A stretch of DNA of 64,000 bases, taken from Volvox africanus (Eukaryota; Chlorophyta; Chlorophyceae; Chlamydomonadales; Volvocaceae). The position numbers were made by a program, and so were the translations under genes. The stretch covers positions 3,534,001 to 3,598,000 of the forward strand of contig BSDZ01000008.1 of assembly GCA_030268105.1 (NCBI GenBank), given 5' to 3'. Below the pieces are notes generated by a model. That model did not search any database. It was not told the DNA's origin and saw nothing but the letters and a program-made list of their open reading frames with translations. Of this stretch, positions 1 through 13,300 are shown piece after piece; the first letter of the stretch is position 1, and each line of letters opens with the position of its first letter.

Positions 1-863
1 GCAGGAGGAGCGGCGAGTGGTGCGATGGCGGTGGCGGCGTCAGCGGCCGCCGCTCATCATAGGCTGAATGCACAGCGAAGCCTCACTGAGCGGCCACGGA
101 AGGTCAGTGGCCGGCGATGGGACGGCACGGCATGCGCTGGTGCGCCTGTAGTGGCCCGATCGCCACCGGCAGTTTTGGCGGCGGCAACCGCAGCTGCCGC
201 GGAGTCGCAGGATGGCGACAGTAGCGCTCAGCTTCGTAATCTGCATCGCAATGTTGTCCATGGGGGCAGCAGCCGCGGCGGCCGGCGAAACAGCTGGGAC
301 ACGCTGGCAGGCTCCTCGGGGAGCGCGGTGGCGGTAGCAGCGGCCGCCGCCGCCGCGCTTGCGGCCGCAGGCCTCTTGCGGGGTTCCGTTGGTGGCCTAA
401 CCACCGCTGGCGGCGGTTGTGGTGGTAGTTGCTGCAGCAACTCCAGCAGGACTGGAAGTGCCACACGGTTTTGGCCCACTGGCGGTGTCCTTCAGGAGGA
501 CTCAGGGCCGGCCAGCATGCTTCTGTTGGGGGCACTGTCCGGTGGGATGTCGCTGGGGGGCACCACCAGTGCCACCTCTTTGGTGCAGTTGCCCACGGGC
601 AGCGGCAGTGTACGAGATGTGCTGTCTCGGATCCAACAACAGCACCTGATGTCGCTACACGAGGTGCGTCACTGGGACTGGTGTTGCTCCACGTAGCGTT
701 TACTGGGCGAGTCCAAGATGGAATCGGGGATTACAGTATATAAGGTCTCTTTCTCCCTCTCCCTCCCTCTCCCTCCCTCTCTCTCCCTCTCTCTCCCTCT
801 CTCTCCCTCTCTCTCCCTCTCTCTCCCTATCTCTCCCTATCTCTCTCTCTCCCTCTCTCTCCC

Positions 864-935
<72 letters not shown>

Positions 936-3730
936 GTCAAGAAGCCCCGGGAGACTCAAGCCGTGTTGGGGTCGCAGCAATATACCTGACGAAAGATTCA
1001 TAGCGTTGCATTGCATCAAGGAGGGAAGGAAGGAGTCCTAGTAAACGCCGCGCCGTGCATCATCTGGTAGGTGCACCTACGTATCCTTCTCTCTGGGCGC
1101 CAAGCGGGTGACGGAATGTTGAAGGGATATGGTCAGCGCAGATGCACGCTTCCGATAAGAAGTGTTTTGGGCCATGAGACATGAGACATGACCCATTTGC
1201 GCGCACTTGCCGACCGCCATGGCCATCTGCACAGCAGATTGCCTACTTCACGAGAAACCTCCGTCTATGGGCGTGAAGGTGGCCCAGATGAAGGAAACGG
1301 GCCTGCCTTCTGGTATAGCCGCGTTATGGTGTTGCCAGTCCCAGGTGCCTTCTAAGTCGGCCGCATCCGTGCAGTAGTGGAGCTGCAAAAGCCCATAGCC
1401 CAACCTGCCGACTTGGCTCGCCGCTCGCAGGGCGCCCAAGCTGCCACCAGCTCCAGCAGCTGGTCGGCGCGGACGGGCCTGGCCTCCCTTTTCGATGCGC
1501 ACCTGACAGCAGCGCTGCGGCGCAATAGTGCGGTGCGGAACTTCAAGCGGGCCCTGGTGGGCCCTGCCAACTTAAGTCACACGTCTTCGGCCGCCAGCCA
1601 AGTGACGGGTATGAGTGAACGGGCCCGTGCGTTTATGTGTGTGTATGTGTATGCGCGTGTCTGTGCGTGTGCGTGTGCGTGTCTGTGTGTGGGATAGGGG
1701 GGCTTTGCTTCACCCGGGGCCATTACCTGGCAGTCCCTACCTCCCCCTGTATTACGGGCCACCCGCATCCGCTTACCCATGTTAACTTCTCCGATATCAG
1801 CTACTTTCCTGGGTTCAGCACCCACCGCCTGCCTCCAGTGGAATCTGCCGGATCAACGGCGGCCTCAACTCCACTCCTGGTCAGCGTGTGTATGAGCGCG
1901 TGTGCGTGTTTATTTTGTGTGAATGTGCGTGTATGTGTGTTTGCCGAGTTCACGATATGTCAGATCCAGGCGGGTTCATTGTTAACACTCAGGAATGGAC
2001 GGGTGAGGGTCAGGGCTGAATGGGCTCAATCGCGGCGGGCACAAGGCCCTTGGCGGAGTGGTATCCCGTCTCGTCCCTTTCGGTTTACCCCTTCTCAGTT
2101 TGGCAGCCCGCGTCTGGGGGACTGTTTGACTGTCCCGGCGCGAACGATCATCCTGGTTGAGTGCGGGAGATGTGTTCGGGATGCCAGGCTAGGCGAATCT
2201 GCTCTTTAGGGTTTTGGGGTTTCAGGTTTTACGAGCCGGAAAGAGGGAATGGGCATGGACCCAGGCCGTTTCTGCGGACCATTGCGACAGCTGCGGTATG
2301 ATGACCCCAGGCCATACGGAGCGAGCTACATACGCTTCGGGCGCACAACCGCTCCTCCGGCCTCCGTCAATCTGAAGTTGGGACACTATTCCCCGCCGAG
2401 CATGATGCGATGGGACCCGCTCGTTGCAGCGATACGGTGCGCCTCTCAGGCCTCCCCCGGTTGGCTCCTGGCTCTCCTCCCCGCAGGCAACCTCTTAGGA
2501 CATGACGGGCGGCAAGATACCTCCCTCACTCTCACGAGCGGCCTCATGATGCTGAATCTGGGCTCCACGGCCGGGTCAAGTGCCGGTGGTGGCATCGTCT
2601 CCGGCGCCGGTGTGAGCCATCTAGGCGCTGCCTCGGTTACCACCGCCGCGGCTGCCGCGGGCATCCTTGTCAGCGGCCTGCAGCCGCCACGTAACCGCCG
2701 GGCAACGATTTCGTCCATTAGTACGATCAACAGCAGTCCGGCGTCCGCCGCTGACGGCGGCACCGCAGCGATCACTATGCAGCGCTGCAGCGGTGTCGAT
2801 TGGGGAATAGATGGCCACGGCAGCGCGCGGGCAGTCGAGGGCTCGGGGTATCAGGGACTCGTGAGACGGCGTTGCGCGTACCAGATATCCCTCATATCCG
2901 ATGGCGGTGCCTCTGAGGCACCGACCCACGGGTCTCACGTGCCGCGGCAGCTATGTGCGTATGTGGAGTATGTACAGGGGGGCCCCCACCAGATCCACGA
3001 ACACCTTCAGCGTCCGCGTCTAAATTCTCATCACCAACAGTTACGAGAGCAGCAGCAGCAGCAGAGGGAGGGTGGGGAAACTCCGCACAGCCAGGCTGTG
3101 CAGCTGGGCGCCCCGCCGAGCCAGGTTACATTTCTCAATGGCAGCGGTATCCCGGCGGTGAGGTGCGCTAACCCGTCCCTCGGCGGCTTGCCCGGCTACG
3201 AGGAGCGTGGCAGCATGTCATTGGCCCTGGGACTCGCGGCGGAATTGCACGCCGGCGGCGGCGGTGGGGCCAAAGACCTCTTGTACCCGCTGGCGCCGCC
3301 CGCCGCTGGCGGCGGTGACGCCGCCGGCACAGAAATCGGCGGCGACGTCGTCAACGGACAGCCGCCGCCGCTGCCGCTGCCGCCGCCCGCGGTGGAGGTA
3401 GCGGGCCTGCCATCTCGAATAATGGGGTCGGGGTCACTGGCAGCGGGGCCCTTGGGCGCGACCTGGCTGCAGTCGCCACCGCTGCCACGAGGGCCCAGCA
3501 GCTTTCGTCGGGCTATTTCGGGTATTGGCGCATCTGAAGACTTCTACCGCTACAGCTGCGAAACAGAATGGGGTGCGCTGGGACACGGAGTAGATCGGCA
3601 AGACACGTTCACGTTCACAGGGCCAGAAAGCAGCTTCTCCCAGAGTCAGAGCCAGAGCCAGAGCCGGGTAGGATTGGCGCTGCGGGAGACCGGGGGAGGA
3701 CCAGCGGTGTCAGGCCAGGGAAACGGCTAG
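1..3730 (+). CDS. low-complexity protein of unknown function, 3' part
   Basis: I do not recognise this protein. The reading frame is already open at base 1, so the 5' end lies outside the window. Phase-consistent exons are 1-663, probably 1238-1262 (25 bp, weak donor), 1375-1601, 1801-1879 and 2487-3730, ending in TAG. The product is rich in Ala, Gly, Ser and Gln. It has poly-Ala and poly-Gly runs in exon 1, a QQQQ run near 3050 and an SQSQSQS run near 3645. Basic phospho-site-like motifs (RRNS, RRAT) are present. No catalytic motif or membrane segment was found. The last exon starts after a strong pyrimidine-rich acceptor, which joins a short exon reading INGGLNSTPG to NLLGHDG. A TGTAA signal follows at 3818. 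Such proteins in volvocine algae are often regulatory scaffolds, but nothing here shows that. The reading frame is fairly certain; the function is unknown. Confidence 0.55.
744..931. repeat. CT-rich microsatellite passing into a GT tract
   Basis: An almost pure pyrimidine run of CTCCCT and CTCT units changes abruptly at about 901 to an uninterrupted GT repeat ending at 931. It lies in the first intron of the low-complexity gene, just after the donor at 664. Confidence 0.9.
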
Positions 3731-3817
3731 GCACGCAGCGAGCCTTGAGCATACGCTACGGCAGGCGCCCCGGCTGCCTGTGTGTGTGTGCGCACGCGCG
3801 TGTGTGTGTGTGTGTTG

Positions 3818-3822
3818 TGTAA
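3818..3822 (+). promoter_or_regulatory. TGTAA polyadenylation signal
   Basis: TGTAA lies 88 bases after the TAG of the preceding gene, just after a GT tract. TGTAA is the usual volvocine green-algal poly(A) signal, so this probably marks the end of that transcript. Confidence 0.5.
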
Positions 3823-6800
3823 GGTTGCGGATGTTCGGGCCGTAGTGAAAAGCTGACGAGGAGAGCGGTAAGTACGCTTTTCTGCTTCTTACGAGGATGC
3901 TCGTGATTTGGTACGGGGCTGCGCTGGCGGGGGCGGGGTGGGGTAGGGGCGGCTGTCACTAAGCTTCGTCAGCGAAACCATTTCTCCGAGGTACCGCATG
4001 AGCATGAATAATTGGCTACTGGCGGGTAGGCGGGTGGGGCGCGTATGTCCCGGTGCACTTCACCCGTACCTCGGGGGCCCCCCGTGGCAGGAGAGACGGG
4101 GAAGGGCGATAGGGTTACCGCACACAACCTGCAGGCTGCGTTGCCGTTTCAAAGAGAAGAAGGAAAGAATAATGCTGATATTTGGAAGTAGTAGCAGTAG
4201 GGCAAGACAGTCCTTGACCGAGTCAGGGAATCGGCACAGCATAATAACGAAACATTTTGCTCGGCGAAGGAAGAGGCAGCGGGCTAAATTTTGGAAGAGC
4301 TTACGTCGCGAATTGGCGTATGGTGGCGGGGGCATGTGGTAGGAGTGTTGTGCGAATGGACGTGCATGGGTGTGGGTGTGGGCATGTGTGGATGTGGGTG
4401 AGGGTATTTAAGCGTGCAAGTATTTAAGATTTATGCGTTTAAGTAAACATGCGTGCGTGCACAGATAAGCATGCGCAGCTAAGCGCATGCACGTGCGTGA
4501 GTGCGTGCGTGCGTGTGCGCATGTCCTGTTTCTCCGCTCGACGCAATACTGAATATACTGTGTGGGCGATGGGGCCAGCGTCCCAATCGAATGCGGTACT
4601 GGTGGTGATGATAACTCTGATTCAGCGGCCTTTTTCGCAAATGAAAACGGCGTCAGCTTTGTCTCTACCGCGAGGTGCGGTGCGGTGCGGTGCATTTCTG
4701 TGCGATCGATGTAATACGGCTTCGGCACGGCAGCATAACATGAGGCGGTGGTCGTGCTTGAGTTCTTGCTCGCGCGGTTTGCTGTGCATGCGGCCTCTGG
4801 AGTCCTTGATATCAAGGACTCCTACTTTGGCGCTCTTTGGCCGCCGAGACCCGCCGGGGTTGTATTGCGGCAGTTACTGAATAAGCCTTTCCGGGCCGTC
4901 GGGTTGGCCGTATCTTCATTGTTGCAGTGCGCTTCTCTGTGCCGAATTTTGGTTAGGGCGTACCTAGGGAAGGGGGGGAAGCTGAGGGGGAGGGGGGAAA
5001 CACGACGGGGAGGTAGCCTTGCTGTGGGAAGAAGGGCCATGACAATCAAGGAATGTGGGCAGAGGAACACACACACACACTCTCTCATCCTTACGGGCGC
5101 TTAGCGTAGGGGTGGAGCTGCAGCGATGATTCTAAAGAATGGAAGAAGAAATAGGATGGCTCCAAACCATCCTAAACCTTCTTCTCTCTTGCACCGTAAC
5201 CGCTGAGGTAGTCGGAGTCTATCTAGGACGTACTAAATTGAAATTGATAACAAAGACGTAAGTTTTGGATGTGTGTAGGTGTGTGTGTGAGAGAGAGGGT
5301 TAGGTCTTCAGAGGACCTCGTCAATATGCCGCTGCTCGCTTCCTGACCGTGCTGCTGCTTGCGCCTCAGGAGTAGTTTAACATTTTTGAAATGGCTTCCT
5401 ACCCGAAAAAGTCAATATACACTGCTGGCACATGGTCGCATGGAGAGCTGGGGCCAGGGCCGCGTTTCCCCCCTCCTTTCCCCCCACGAATAGTGTATGC
5501 CCCCAGGGCGTCATCCCTTTGCGCCAAGGAGCATGGATTTCGCCACAATTTCGCCACAAGCTCTTTCTGGATGTACGTGGGACTTGAGGTGCGCCACTAC
5601 TGCGCATGTAAGGCCGCACGAAGTGGAATGCTACAGACCAGCAATGTGAGGAGGCGGTACTGTTTCGTGTGTGGTGACTCCGTACACCAGCATCCCTGGA
5701 GGTCATAAGCCATGGAGCAGCTGTGAGCGAACGGTTGCGTGGATTTGCATGACGCGTGCCAACAATGGAAGACTGCGCCTGTGTGCCGAAGAGGGCTTCC
5801 TTCTTTTTGCGTTGGTGGAATATGTATGTATATGTATGCGTATGGGTATGTATGTTTGTGTGTATGTATGCGTGTGTGTGAGGGGGTGGCGACTTATGGA
5901 AGAGACCTCAAAAGTCATAGCACTGGTGTATTTATATGTAGTACACATTTTTGAAAGAGAGCCCGATTTTACCTAGTTGGATGTGATTGGGTTTGGATGT
6001 GCGGGTCGGATATTTAGAAGTACACAAAGTCAAGTGTAGATACCGGTATAGAACTGGCAACTGCCAACGGCCAAGTCATTGTGAAAGGGATGGCGGTGAA
6101 TTAGCCCACAGCCAGGATCCTCCCCCGTGCTCCCCGGGGGATGCATGCCATTGCGCGTGTCTACGAAAGCACGCGTCCTGAACCCCATCTGGGTGCAATA
6201 CAAGGTGGGACAGCGGTACATGGATATGATGGGTATTATGGTTCATGACCTGAGAGTATATTTGGCTTGGTGCAGGCCACTCAGGTTTATGAAGCCATCC
6301 CACCAGTCAGGTTACTTGCGCTTACGGGGTTCCCACCCGCCGACTCGCATACATGTTCGACTCCTGGGTCCGTGTTTCAAGACGATTTGATTTAAATATA
6401 TTTGCCATTTGCCATATCCGGGGTGCTTTTACGCCACCCAGGCGCTGGAATTCACATGAGCAGTTTCCTCCGCTATACAATTTGGCGATTGTGTTATTGT
6501 TTCAGATTTTCCTAATGGAACGCAACAGGTTTGTCCGAAGCTGTTGTTATGCCGCACGTCTTCTTCTTCTCAGGTGTACAACACACGCGAATCAGATGAT
6601 GCAGCAGAAATCGGTCAACAGAGGTCACCAACTCTGGGCGCCTGAACTCGAAATATATTCTATATACTCCAGCGGATATATTCCGGCGGGAAGTGGCGGG
6701 AAGCGCATGGGCAACAGCAATGGCACGGAGGACGGCTACACGGCAAAGTAGCGGCAGCACCCCAAGCCGGCGTTTGGTCCAAGAGGGGAAACGAAAGCCG

Positions 6801-7549
6801 GAGGGACGTTTCGATCCTTCGGCCGACCAGTACCAGCTTGCGCACGACGACGCTCTACCGTAGTCGCTGTCGCTGGATCACTACCAGTTCAGGTGCTCAG
6901 TCGTCATCATGGACGCGAAAAGACGGCGCGAAAAGACATCAAATTGTTGAGAATGATTAAAACACACACATACAGACGCGCTCACACACATCATGTGCAT
7001 ATAAATGTGTGTATATGTGTGTCAAAAATAAGAAAGAGGCAAAAATCGGCGAGACAGAGCTGGGCGCTTTATTTTTTCTTCTAGCACAACACAAGGACGA
7101 CTGTTAAACCAACCCAATCTGACTATTCAGCACCCGCCAACCTTCCTCCTTCGCTGATGCCGCTGCCCACGCTGACCTCCAACCCACTTCCTATCTTCCT
7201 GGACAAATATAACACTAACTGCACTGAGTGCACTGACTGCATTAACAGGTGAGCTCTTCGCATTCGTCCGCCACTCGGCATGTGTACGACGTCGACGAGG
7301 TTCCGTGCGCCTTATAAGGCGTAGTTAGTCAGTATGTCTTTCTCTGTCCCGTATCTCTTTCACTTTCGGAAGGCTTACTCCGACACGCAATCGCATGACG
7401 TCATGTCACAACTTCAAGCAATTATAAATCCTGGATCTATGTATCACCAGAAATCCAAATGGGACCGATCCATGGTTCAATGCCCTACGTCCTATGCCCA
7501 TCCTGCAAGTCATCCTATTGTTGACGCCTACGTCGTCACTGTGGCCTGA
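3823..7549. other. intergenic stretch without a supported gene
   Basis: Open frames here are short, overlap on both strands and show no recognisable domain or consistent splice structure. The stretch holds GT-rich simple sequence (around 4370-4530 and 5820-5885), a short CA tract near 5070 and a 24-base perfect palindrome at 4799. Part may be 3' flank of the genes on either side. Confidence 0.5.
4799..4822. repeat. 24-base perfect palindrome
   Basis: The sequence GGAGTCCTTGAT is followed directly by its reverse complement, with no spacer. It lies in a gene-free region and could be a dimeric protein-binding site or chance. Confidence 0.6.
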
Positions 7550-8912
7550 CTACTGCCAGACACGGATGGCAGGCAGTGCCATCTGAAAGCTGATCCGCAC
7601 GCACATGAAGCATACACAGCCCTGATCCTCGCCGGTGATCTCCATCTGGTAGGCGCCCGGCGGCACTAGTACCGGCAGCTTCTGACTGACCTGCAGCTCG
7701 AAGGCGGCGCCCTCCTCGAGCGGACACGTCATTGCGTCGCACAGAGCAGACTCATGACTGCACGCCATATCCATAATAGGCCGTCGGGGACCGTAAAGGG
7801 ACGCGAAGCATGGGGACAGGAAAACATGGGGACAGGAAAACATGACGACGGGAAAACATGGGGACAGGAAAACATGGGGCAGGTCATCCAGGTCTGTGTG
7901 CGCGTGTGTGAGAGGGGTAGCTTGGTACCAACCCCAATATAGCGGACATTCTTTTCTTTCTTCCCACGTCGCAATCTGTCAATCTATCAATCTATCAATC
8001 TATCAGTCTGTCAGTCTGTCAGCAACACACAAATCAGAACGTAATGCAGCTGACTCACGTGTAGACCTTGAAGCCCATGTACAGCACTGCAACGCGCAGG
8101 CGCCCGCCAGAAGTGCTGATGGGGTTGGTGCCGCTGACGTACACCGCCAGCGTGCAGCCGTGATGTGGCGGATCGGGCGCGAGCGTCACCGAGTCCGGCG
8201 ACAGCATGGGAGCTCCCGGGGGACCGCCGCCGCACACCTCCCAGCTCATGCTCAACACCGCCGCGGCGTCTTCAACGTCGCCGACGTCTGTGTCGTCCGT
8301 GCCGTACATGGGCTTGGCACGGCTGCCTTGCAGCTCGTTTTCATTTCCTAACGCCATAACGGCCATCGACGGTACGAGGGTGGCTCGGTAGAGCACTGAC
8401 GGTGGCGTCCCTGCTCTTCGCCCTAAGATTTGGCGGGCTGTGGCCGCTGCCGCCAATTTATCTCTAGCGGCGGCCTCACCGGCAATGGCGGCTGTGTTCG
8501 CATCGGTAGCGTTGCTGATCGCTCCTTGCGGGGAACCTGTTCGGGTACGGATAGCTTTGGAGCTGGCTCGAGAATTCACCGTTGTTTTTTCCAGCAGGGT
8601 GGCATTACTTTGGTCGGCGATCCCTCGCAGGTTTCCCTGGAGCTGAGGTCGCGGTTCAGATGGCCGGTTCAGGAAGTTGAGTCGCGATGGGGTCATTGAG
8701 GACGTTTTAAACGGCTTATGCGGGAGTGAGATGAAACGGAACCGCGAAGCTTCCTCAACGGGACGCGAGGGACCCGAGGAATCCGATATACATTGAGCAC
8801 ATTTGTCGGCACTCGGGTTTGCAGCTGCGGCGGGGCCGATGACACTGGCTGCGGCCACTGCTATCAGGCAGACCAGTCTGTAGTGAAACGCGTGGAAAAA
8901 CTTTACTGTCAT
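7550..8912 (-). CDS. secreted ML-domain (MD-2/NPC2-like) lipid-binding protein
   Basis: Two exons, 8912-8059 and 7757-7550, give 353 residues. The N-terminus (MTVKFFHAFHYRLVCLIAVA) is a signal peptide with a hydrophobic core. Residues about 30-220 are a Ser/Thr/Ala-rich linker. From about residue 224 the protein reads as an ML domain: a WEVCGGG start, a conserved PDPPHHGC segment, a strand with LYMGFKVY, then across the intron ALCDAMTCPL, VPPGAYQM and a final Cys-containing strand. The paired cysteines and the PPGxY turn are typical of NPC2 and phosphatidylglycerol/phosphatidylinositol transfer proteins, which bind sterols or lipids in secretory or vacuolar compartments. Canonical ML proteins are about 150 residues, so the long linker is unusual. 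Exon phase is exact (TAC AC / T CAT). Domain assignment is confident; the ligand is unknown. The gene faces away from the ligase gene to its right. Confidence 0.8.
7812..7875. repeat. four-copy 16-bp tandem repeat in the ML-gene intron
   Basis: The unit GGGGACAGGAAAACAT occurs four times head to tail, the third copy with changes. It lies inside the single intron of the ML-domain gene. Confidence 0.85.
7976..8022. repeat. 8-bp AATCTATC/AGTCTGTC tandem repeat
   Basis: Repeats of AATCTATC change by transitions into AGTCTGTC. The array sits at the donor end of the ML-gene intron. Confidence 0.8.
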
Positions 8913-10316
8913 GGAATGCTAATTTTGGCAAGCGCCATTTTATCTGAGCAGGTGCTGCTCGTCGGCGTGTAAGGGCCTGCGTGGAGGGCTGAGGTAGTTT
9001 AAGAGGTGAGGTCATGACAAATTTTGACGCCCTGCTGTACGCCCTAGGATGATCGCGCACACAGCAACCGAGAGGTAGCAAGCAGGTGGGATGGGCGCCT
9101 CGCTTCCACAATTGAGTTCTTTATTGCAAAGTTGAAAATTATTACTTGTACTCACAGCCTCGTATTGATTGAACATTTAATTTTTTTGTCAAAATAAGGA
9201 TCTATGAGAAGCCCGAGGAGTTACAACAGGCACAGAGGAACTCCACTTTGCTTTCTTGTTAAAAAATGATTTAGCCTTGGCAACTGGCGCTCAGATGTCT
9301 TGTGACATGTCAACCTGTCGACCTGTCAAGGTCATGATCAGTGAGGTTCGGGAAACGCAGCCTCAAGGAAATCTCGGGAAACGCAGCATCTCACCTGCGC
9401 ACCCTTTGGCACGGATTTCGTTTTAAGTTATAAAAGCCCTAACTGACCCCATGCTAGGTCGTTACTCATCAAGTCAACGAAGACGGGAAAGGGGGTTTAG
9501 TACCAAATCATCCTTGGCTTCAATCGGCTGTGCATTAGGCCCAAGTGCCTTTAACATTGATAATGATGTTAAGTTAGAGAATATAATGCAGCGAATATAG
9601 TTAATAGCAAATCATGTTTTTGCGAAGGGAACTCAATTGTGGAAGCGAGGCGCCCATCCTTTACAACCGTCTTAATTGCTACCGACCAAGAGAATTAACC
9701 TTAAATTAAGTTCACCCTCGGTTATATATTAGTTTCGACTGGTAGGATTGTGGGGAACTGGACGGGACGGATGATGTGAGGTCAGGAACCCTAGACCCGG
9801 TTGTCATATGCTCACGGGAAGATTGGACAGATCATCCTTGATATACGGCGCCTCTCTAGCCTTCAGTGGAATTTAGAAGGATTTCAGTCAAGCAGTCATC
9901 ATGGTTCGTGGCGGTTGAAGCGGTTGTGATATTTAACTTATGATTTGCTCGTTTTAACAGTTCGATAACCGACAGCCTGTGTGCAAAGTTCGCTCAGGTA
10001 TAACAGTTCAATGTAAAATTGTAGGAGCAATTAATTTTTACTGTATTGACGAACGCTGGCAGCATAATTTGTCAGACGCCACGGCGTCCAAAGGCACTTA
10101 GTTCTCGGATCTGCGATGGCGTGAAATGAGTAGTCTCAGATATCCATAACGCCCTTTTTATCGGCTGTTACGTCACTGTGATCGTCCTCGTCTTGCAGTT
10201 GTTTTGCTTGCACATAACGAAAAATGACAGTTTTACAAGCATATAAATGTCGTGTATTCTTGCATTCTAAAGTTGTTGTTCCAGGACACGTTTGCTTCGG
10301 AGCCGGTCAAGGTGCA
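8913..10316. other. intergenic region between divergent ML and ligase genes
   Basis: No convincing coding sequence. It contains the 31-base inverted repeat pair at 9089 and 9629 and is visibly AT-richer than the flanking genes. It must carry the promoters of both divergent genes. An alternative upstream ATG for the ligase lies at 10224. Confidence 0.5.
9089..9659. repeat. pair of 31-base perfect inverted repeats bounding 571 bp
   Basis: Bases 9089-9119 and 9629-9659 are exact reverse complements (arm begins GGATGGGCGCCTCGCTTCC). The space between holds no open frame of note. Terminal inverted repeats around a non-coding core suggest a MITE-like non-autonomous transposon. However, I see no target-site duplication in the flanking bases. 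Confidence 0.6.
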
Positions 10317-13300
10317 ATGCGGCGACTCCTTTCGGCGATGTTTCCCAACATGCTGATGTCACGCACAAACCTTCAAGCATTTCAGATTATCAAAAGAGAA
10401 GCTGCGTCGGGGGATTCCAGCGTCGGTTGCTACCCAAAGGTTTTTGCGGGGCGCGACCTACGTGATCATTTGGTAGCGTCCCTGCCCCAGAGCGACGGCG
10501 AAGCAGCAGAACTGCAGCAGCTGGAGGAGGCTGTTTCCCGCCACAATAATCTGTACTTCAATCATCAGCAGCCGGAAATCAGGTGGGAAGATCACGTCCT
10601 GCCGGTCCCTCATTGTGCCCAGTCCAGCCGCAGAGACACATGCGCGCACAGACTTCTGCACACTGCTTCCTACGCTCCTTCCTACCATCCTTCCTCATAA
10701 CATGCACTTTCTGGGTGGGATTTCATTAGATACTCTCGGCGACGGGGGTTTTAGAACTGCCCTCCCCTTTTCTCCTCCTCTTCTCAGCTTCCCCAACCAT
10801 GTTTTAGATTGCGGTACCGTCCTCGACTATGGACCACTCGGACCCGTCCTTTCCCCACCTTACTGCCATCGAGACCGCGCCTGTTCCCTGCCATCATCCA
10901 GTGATGCAGCGTACGACAACCTAAAGCTGCAATACCGCCAGCTCCTGGGCCGTTTGCGGGGTGAGGCTCCCGAGGATGTAGCACTGCAGGTGGTGAGTTG
11001 TTCCGTACCGCAAAATCTCCTTGGCCCGAGACTCTGCAAGGTTCTAAGGGCCCTTAGCCCTGAGGGGGTCCCATTGAGCCTTATGTCTGTAGGACTCACC
11101 CTTGCTCATTAATGCCATCAGAGGCGACAACCAAAGTTGATAATATTTCAGGTCGCATTTTTGGTCGCGCGTTTGCCATGTGCATTTATTTCGCCCATCA
11201 AATGAAGAATGCAAAAAATATACACGAGATGCTTTAGCAGTAGCTCTTCCCGGGATCTCCACCTTCCAGATGTCAGCAGCAGCGATGTCTTAGTCAATTC
11301 ATCCTTCTCGGTCGTCCATATGCTCCGTCCCGCTTTCGGCCCGTCTCTGGAGCTTTTAACGCGGGGCGAGACGGCACGGCACGGCACGGCATGTGTTTTG
11401 CTGTGTGAAATGCCCTTCGTTCCGCTACCTCTATAGCCACTCCACTCACCAAGGCCTCAAAATCTCATGCAGACGGTATTCCCCCGACATGTAATGCATT
11501 CGTTATGGCGCGTCCACGGGTCTTGTAACCAGTGCCGGTGTGTCTTGGCCCACCGGCCCTCCCCCTTCAGGGCGCCCCCCTGTCAGCAGCCGGACCTCTT
11601 CGCAAGGCGCCACACCGGGTGCCCATGCTCAGTCTGGCATCCGTCAACTCCAGGGAGGAAACGGGGGCCTGGATGGAGAAAACCCTAGCCAAGCTGCCGG
11701 TCGCCGGCGCTGCTGGCGCTAGTGCTGGTGCTGAGGATTCGGCGGCGGGAGTTAAGGGCCGCAGGGGCGGGGGTGCTACCCGTCAAACGAGGAATGGAAC
11801 CAGATCGTCCATCGCCGCAACCAGCCCCGCCGCGGCCTCTAAGTCGTCCTCATCGGGCCGATCACACCGCTGGGTGGTGGAGCCGAAAGTGGACGGCCTT
11901 GCAATACGGGCATTGTACTACCGTACAGCAGACGGGACGTATAAGCTTGGGGAGGTACGGGGAGGGAGGAGAGGGAAAGGTCGGAGGAACGCTTTTTGCC
12001 GGTGCGCCGCGCTGCCGGTCGGGTCTGCCGCGTGATCGGTCCTGGTGATGCTGCCCACGTTGCTGCCATTGTGCTTAGGTGACATTTGCACGTTAACCGG
12101 GTGCTCTGACCTTACCTCACCTCAGCTGGTCATCTCAATACGGCTAGGGGTATGAGGTATGAGATGTGAGAAGAGGACAGAGTAGGAAGGTTGTGTAGCT
12201 TATGCGCCTATTCGTCGTACAACCCTTATAGGTACCGGAACGGGGCGCACCCTGCGCCCTCCCATCCACTTGAATCATTTACTGGTTGACCCATGGGTAT
12301 GCGTGTCATTTATATGTTATCGATGGGCCTTAAAGTATGCCGCGGACTTTGTCAGTTCACTGCCCTTCCACGGCCGCCCCCATCCCCTCATGTGGCTATA
12401 CTGTGTTGCCGACCCAGACAGCCAATAGCTTATGCTGTATGCCTGTTGTTGGGTATTCTGTTGAATCCTTTGGATCCGAAATCCTTTAGATGCATCGTGT
12501 GTGAGAGGCCATGGGACGCGTTTCCTCTGTCGCCGGCAGGCGGCAACGCGGGGCGACGGCGCCGTGGGGGAGGACGTGACCCACAACGCCTTGCACGGCG
12601 GCATCAGCGGCCTGCCGGCTGTCCTGGCGGTACCGCCTCCCTGCAGCAGCAGCGGTGGGCAGCAGCAAAAACAGGCGAAGCGACAGCGAAAGCCGAAGCC
12701 AAGTGACCCATGGGTCATATTGCCGTCATTGCCAGCTGCAGCGGCTGCACCGGCCACCTGCCCTGAGTGGGTGGAAGTGCGCGGGGAGGTGTTTATGGGG
12801 ACCGCTGATCTGGAGCTGGTGAGTGACTCAACAACATGTGGCTAAATGTATGGGGGACGCTGAGGGTGATGGGGATGGGGATGGTGCGGGTGCTTGTGGG
12901 GTTGTCTGCGTGGGCGGCAGTAGCTCTGAGACCCTTTTACGCTCTGAGTCCTGAGGCACCTTCTCGACACCCACGAGCCGACTGCGCATCAGCGGCATCA
13001 TTGGTAGTACGCTGTCATGGTTAGGTGCTCGGCTGCGCGGCTCAGCACACAGACGCAACCGCCCAGTGCCCACTCTGTCCTTTAGTAACCATCCATAAGC
13101 CCCGTCCCCTCTCCCCCCCTTCCATCAATACCCCACTGCCTAGGTGAACCAGGCGCAGGAGGCAGCGGGGCAGCCGGTGTTCGCTAACGCACGCAACGCC
13201 GCGTCAGGGGCCGTACGGCTGCTTGATTCGGCGGAGTGCCGCCGCCGCCGACTCAGCTTTGTGGCATACGCCGCGCTGGCGCCACTGATAGCGCCAGTGG

